DNA from: an uncultured Acidimicrobiaceae bacterium
GTDB taxonomy: Bacteria > Actinomycetota > Acidimicrobiia > Acidimicrobiales > Microtrichaceae
DNA: 16,204 bases
Assembly (NCBI GenBank): GCA_937868025.1
Contig: CALMLJ010000441.1
Span: forward strand, 1-16,204
Direction of reading: 5' to 3'
Shown: piece by piece, positions 13,926-16,204 of the stretch
How positions within the stretch are numbered: the stretch's first letter is position 1
Layout of the letters: each line of letters starts with the position of its first letter
The notes under the pieces: generated by a model
Told to the model about the DNA's origin: nothing
Seen by the model: the letters and a program-made list of their open reading frames with translations, nothing else
Databases searched by the model: none
Position numbers and translations under genes: made by a program

Positions 13926-14495
13926 TCAGGTCGGGACGGGCGCCGCGACCGCGACCCGCTCGAGGAGCTCCTCGCCGGCGTTGGACGCACCGCTGCCGGG
14001 GTACACCGCGAAGCCGTATCCGCCGCCCGCCGGATCGAAGGCGGGGACGGTGATCTGCGCCGTCCACGACCCATCGGCGCCGATGGTGGCGAACTCGGCG
14101 GGGTCCTGATTCCACGGGAAGGCCACCAGCATGTCGATCGACGACTGCGGGAGCGCCCACTTCTGGAGCAGGACGGTGCGCCCGCCGGCGCCGGCCGACG
14201 GCTTCCACACCTCGGCGAACCGGCCGAACACCACGTACACGCCGGCCGGGGCGCCGGCGAGCGGGGGCCGGGTTCCGATGTTGCCGGTGGGCGTGAAGCC
14301 GGTTCCGGACACGGTGATGACATCGCCCGGCTGGATCCCGACCGTCTTCGACACGGTGATGGCGGCGCCGACGGTCGGCGGCAGGCCCGGATCGGGGAAA
14401 CATCCGGTGAGGCCGACGGCGAGGACGGTCGCTCCGACGAAGGCTCGGAGCCCCCGTCGCGGTCGGTCGGTGCGGAGGGTCGTGGCGGTGGTCAT
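13926..14495 (-). CDS. Lipoprotein with HtaA-associated Ig-like domain, possible heme-related surface protein
   Basis: The product has 189 residues. The signal peptide (RPRRGLRAFVGATVLAVG) ends in a proper lipobox LTGC with Cys32. The single domain begins ITVSKTVGIQPGDVITVSGTGF (46-67), continues GVYVVFGRFAEVW and an SIDMLVAFPWNQDP region, then DGSWTAQITVPAF (144-156) and YGFAVYPGSGASNAGEE (162-178). From memory this order (VSKT-x-GL-x-P-x-G-x-x-V-x-V-x-G-x-GF, G-x-YV, W, then G-x-Y-x-YPGSGASN) matches Ig-like modules that accompany HtaA heme-binding domains in actinobacterial surface proteins. An HtaA domain itself is absent. GGGAG lies 8 bases before ATG 14495. The placement beside heme oxygenase and DUF2470 genes fits heme capture at the cell surface, but this is inference. 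The gene has its own promoter and a palindrome at 14560-14571. Confidence 0.85.
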   Translation of the reverse strand: MTTATTLRTDRPRRGLRAFVGATVLAVGLTGCFPDPGLPPTVGAAITVSKTVGIQPGDVITVSGTGFTPTGNIGTRPPLAGAPAGVYVVFGRFAEVWKPSAGAGGRTVLLQKWALPQSSIDMLVAFPWNQDPAEFATIGADGSWTAQITVPAFDPAGGGYGFAVYPGSGASNAGEELLERVAVAAPVPT

Positions 14496-14529
14496 GTAGT
14501 GCGCTCCCAGTGTGTTCGCTGACGGACGA

Positions 14530-14559
14530 ACAGTAGTAGGGAACGCTTTGCTTGTGCAA
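14530..14559 (-). promoter_or_regulatory. Probable promoter of the HtaA-like lipoprotein gene
   Basis: On the minus strand TTGCAC (14559-14554) and TACTGT (14535-14530) are 18 bases apart. The -35 matches TTGACA at four of six and the -10 fits TANNNT. The predicted start is about 28 bases before the ATG, leaving room for the GGGAG ribosome site. Confidence 0.5.
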
Positions 14560-14571
14560 TAGGTATACCTA
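14560..14571. promoter_or_regulatory. 12-bp palindrome TAGGTATACCTA next to the -35 box
   Basis: This perfect palindrome directly abuts the TTGCAC -35 box of the lipoprotein promoter, in a locally AT-rich patch. With one more base on the minus strand it reads TTAGGTATACCTA. TTAGG/CCTAA half-sites recall DtxR/IdeR iron boxes, but the spacing is shorter than in the 19-bp iron box, so the regulator is not identified. Confidence 0.5.
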
Positions 14572-14577
14572 ACATCC

Positions 14578-14592
14578 GCCTCGGAACGAGGC
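14578..14592 (-). terminator. Small hairpin after the double-VOC gene
   Basis: GCCTCG (14578-14583) and CGAGGC (14587-14592) pair perfectly around three bases, 5 bases after the stop codon of the minus-strand gene. No U-tract follows. It is a possible terminator that would insulate the lipoprotein promoter. Confidence 0.38.
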
Positions 14593-14597
14593 CGACA

Positions 14598-15644
14598 TCA
14601 GTAGCCGGGAGCCGGTTGCCAGAGGTGGAACTCCCGTCCCTGGTCGTCACGGCAGACCACGTCGCCGCCCGACTCGTAGTCCGACTCGGAGACGACCGAG
14701 CCGCCCAGCTCGATCACCTTTGCCGCGAACACCGACGTGTCCGGGACCCGGAAGTAGAGCACCGGCGCACTGTCGACGCCCTCGGGGGTCATGCCCATCG
14801 GGAGCTCGGTGTTGTCGATGTGGGCATACGGGTCGCCCATGTTGCCGGTCTCGGTCCGCCACCCGAAGAGCGACCCGTAGAACGCCCGGGCCTTCGCCGT
14901 GTCGTCGAACCCGATGGTGAGGTACCCGAGCTCGATCGGCCGGTCGGCCTCGACCGGCGTCACGGGCGGGGTCGCGACCGGCGACTCCACCACCGTGAAC
15001 CCCTCGAGGTTCTGGTTGATCTCCTCGACGGACGGCTCGGCGATCGTCGTCTGGATCATCCACCGATGACCGAACGGGTCGATGACCGCCGAGCTGCGCT
15101 CTCCGTAGGGCTGGTCCTCCGGCTCGCGCAGCCCGGTGGCACCCCCGGCGACAGCGCGGGCGTACACCGCGTCGACGTCGGGCAGGTTGAGGTGGAGCGT
15201 GACCGAGGAACCCGACGGGTCCGGCGGAACGACCGCCATCTCCGGATACGGATCCGACAACATCAAGGTGGCACCACCGATCAGCATCTCGGCATGCCCG
15301 ATCCGACCGTCGTCGCCGGCGTACCGCACCGTCTCGACCGCTTCGAACGCCATGGCGTACCAGTCGAGGGCGGCCGCCGCGTCGGCCACGCAGAGGTAGG
15401 GCGTGATCGCGGCGACCGGCGGTGCAGCGGTCGCCGCAGGAGCGGGCCCGGTGTTCGGTTCGGTCTTCGGTTCGGTGTTCGATTCGGCGCTGGTCACGGT
15501 GAGGCTCCGTTCGGGAAGGTGAAGGGTGGGGACGGGGGCGCCGAGCGCCAGCGCCTCCTCGACGCGGGTGCGCAGGAGGGCGGCGAAGCGGGGCGACGGC
15601 GACTCGGGCCGGTCGTCGCGGCGCAACTGCTCGAACGGGTTCAT
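14598..15644 (-). CDS. Double VOC-domain protein with helical leader, coupled to ECF sigma factor
   Basis: The product has 348 residues. Residues 1-36 (MNPFEQLRRD, then PRFAALLRTRVEEALALG) are a charged helical leader. A linker rich in Thr-Glu-Pro (55-78) follows. VOC domain 1 spans about 79-201 and is PhnB-like: ITPYLCVADAAAALDWYAMAF, AEMLIGGATLMLSDPYPE, DPFGHRWMIQT. VOC domain 2 spans about 236-346: LGYLTIGFDDTAKARAFYGSLFGW, ending FHLWQP. No membrane segment is seen. The ATG overlaps the sigma-factor stop by four bases (ATGA) and has GAGGAGG upstream, so the two are made together. I recall similar leader-plus-VOC proteins next to ECF factors in other actinobacteria. The leader may bind or control the sigma factor, and the VOC part may sense or detoxify a small molecule. 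That role is inference. Confidence 0.9.
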   Translation of the reverse strand: MNPFEQLRRDDRPESPSPRFAALLRTRVEEALALGAPVPTLHLPERSLTVTSAESNTEPKTEPNTGPAPAATAAPPVAAITPYLCVADAAAALDWYAMAFEAVETVRYAGDDGRIGHAEMLIGGATLMLSDPYPEMAVVPPDPSGSSVTLHLNLPDVDAVYARAVAGGATGLREPEDQPYGERSSAVIDPFGHRWMIQTTIAEPSVEEINQNLEGFTVVESPVATPPVTPVEADRPIELGYLTIGFDDTAKARAFYGSLFGWRTETGNMGDPYAHIDNTELPMGMTPEGVDSAPVLYFRVPDTSVFAAKVIELGGSVVSESDYESGGDVVCRDDQGREFHLWQPAPGY

Positions 15645-16162
15645 GCTCCGACCTCCTCGTAGGCACGACGGAAGGCGCGACGGGCTCGAACGAGGAGCGC
15701 CTCGGTGGCGTGGACGGAGCGGTCGATGACCGAGGCCACCTCGGTCACCGGCAGACCGTCGACGTAGCGGAGCGTCAGCGCGATGCGATGATGGGCGCCG
15801 AGACCGTCGAGCACCTGGTTCGCCACCATGGCGTCGAGGCGGGCGTCCCACGAGTCGTCGGGTTGGTCGACCGCAGCGTCGTCGGCGACCGCTTCGAGGC
15901 GGCGCTGCTCACGTTCGAGGCGTCGCCAGTGATCCACGACCTTGTGGCGGGCGATCCCGACGAGCCAGGCGACGGTGACCTCCTCGACCTGGCCCCGGCC
16001 GATCGACGTCACGGCAGCCATGAACACCTCGGCGGTGAGGTCCTCCGCGGTGGTCCGGTCGCGACATCGGCCCAGGACGTAGCCGTACACCTCCGGCAGC
16101 GCACGGTCGTACAGCGCGAGGAGGGCGGGGCCCGGCTCCTCGACGACGGCTTCGGTGTTCAC
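15641..16162 (-). CDS. ECF-subfamily RNA polymerase sigma factor
   Basis: The 173-residue protein has only sigma regions 2 and 4. Region 2 spans about 14-85: LALYDRALPEVYGYVLGR, then TTAEDLTAEVFMAA and WLVGIARHKVVDHWRR, the core-binding and -10-recognition helices. An acidic linker (93-110) follows. Region 4 spans about 113-170: LDGLGAHHRIALTLRYVDGLPVTEVASVIDRSVHATEALLVRARRAF, the -35-binding helix-turn-helix. I chose GTG at 16162 because GGAG lies 5 bases before it; GTG at 16168 would overlap that site. No classical zinc anti-sigma follows; instead the double-VOC gene overlaps its stop. The promoter lies beyond or at the right edge of the window. Confidence 0.93.
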   Translation of the reverse strand: MNTEAVVEEPGPALLALYDRALPEVYGYVLGRCRDRTTAEDLTAEVFMAAVTSIGRGQVEEVTVAWLVGIARHKVVDHWRRLEREQRRLEAVADDAAVDQPDDSWDARLDAMVANQVLDGLGAHHRIALTLRYVDGLPVTEVASVIDRSVHATEALLVRARRAFRRAYEEVGA

Positions 16163-16204
16163 GATCACTCCATCGTCGCGCCGACCCGATGTCCGACGGG
16201 TGCG

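Noticed and set aside
14553..14576. IdeR/DtxR iron box
   Set aside because: The TAGG-TATA-CCTA palindrome shares the half-site but not the spacing of the 19-bp iron box, so I report only a palindrome.
15462..15486. Short tandem TTCGGT repeats in the double-VOC gene
   Set aside because: They encode the Thr-Glu-Pro linker in frame and need no separate explanation.
1..16204. CRISPR array, insertion sequence, prophage, toxin-antitoxin or defence genes
   Set aside because: No regularly spaced repeats, transposase or integrase motifs, or known defence domains were seen on either strand.

Overview
The window is very GC-rich DNA with strong G/C bias at codon third positions, GTG start codons and several genes that appear to have no Shine-Dalgarno sequence. 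With its ECF sigma factor, ArsR and MarR regulators, lipoproteins and a ClpP of the actinobacterial type, this points to a high-GC actinomycete-like bacterium. An Acidimicrobiia/Ilumatobacter-like lineage is my guess; no rRNA or other marker confirms it. There are 16 protein-coding genes, no RNA gene, no CRISPR array and no mobile element.

Bases 1-4077 (all minus strand) hold two secreted, probably lipid-anchored proteins. The first runs off the left edge. It has a PKD domain, a probable right-handed beta-helix and a huge glycine-rich C-terminal part like mycobacterial PGRS regions. The second is a 674-residue beta-rich protein of unknown function with an internal duplication, closed by a perfect 15-bp hairpin. 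Bases 4078-6015 (minus) carry a PAS-GGDEF diguanylate cyclase with an intact inhibitory site and a SnoaL/NTF2-like protein. Bases 6185-6673 (plus) carry an unrecognised conserved-looking protein.

Bases 6681-8753 are a divergent unit. A lone ClpP protease gene (minus) faces a plus-strand operon of an AHSA1/SRPBCC protein, an ArsR regulator and a VOC-family dioxygenase-like protein. Two inverted repeats with the same GCAAC half-site lie between them, so ArsR may control both directions. Bases 8705-10491 (minus) are a marR-MFS exporter operon whose exporter end overlaps the VOC gene end on the opposite strand. A MarR-type inverted repeat separates it from a divergent plus-strand operon (10631-12678): SnoaL-like protein, flavin-reductase-like protein and a TauD-type 2-oxoglutarate dioxygenase.

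Bases 12679-14495 look like a small heme-use locus: a heme oxygenase (minus), a divergent DUF2470/HugZ-C-like protein (plus) and a lipoprotein (minus) whose single domain resembles the Ig-like modules found beside HtaA heme-binding domains. Bases 14598-16162 (minus) are an ECF sigma factor translationally coupled to a double-VOC protein that starts with an extra helical leader; this protein sits where an anti-sigma factor would usually be.

The most interesting points are the heme locus with a TAGGTATACCTA palindrome, the sigma-VOC pair, the shared ArsR-type operators next to clpP, and the two unusual surface lipoproteins. No stretch longer than 300 bases lacks a gene.
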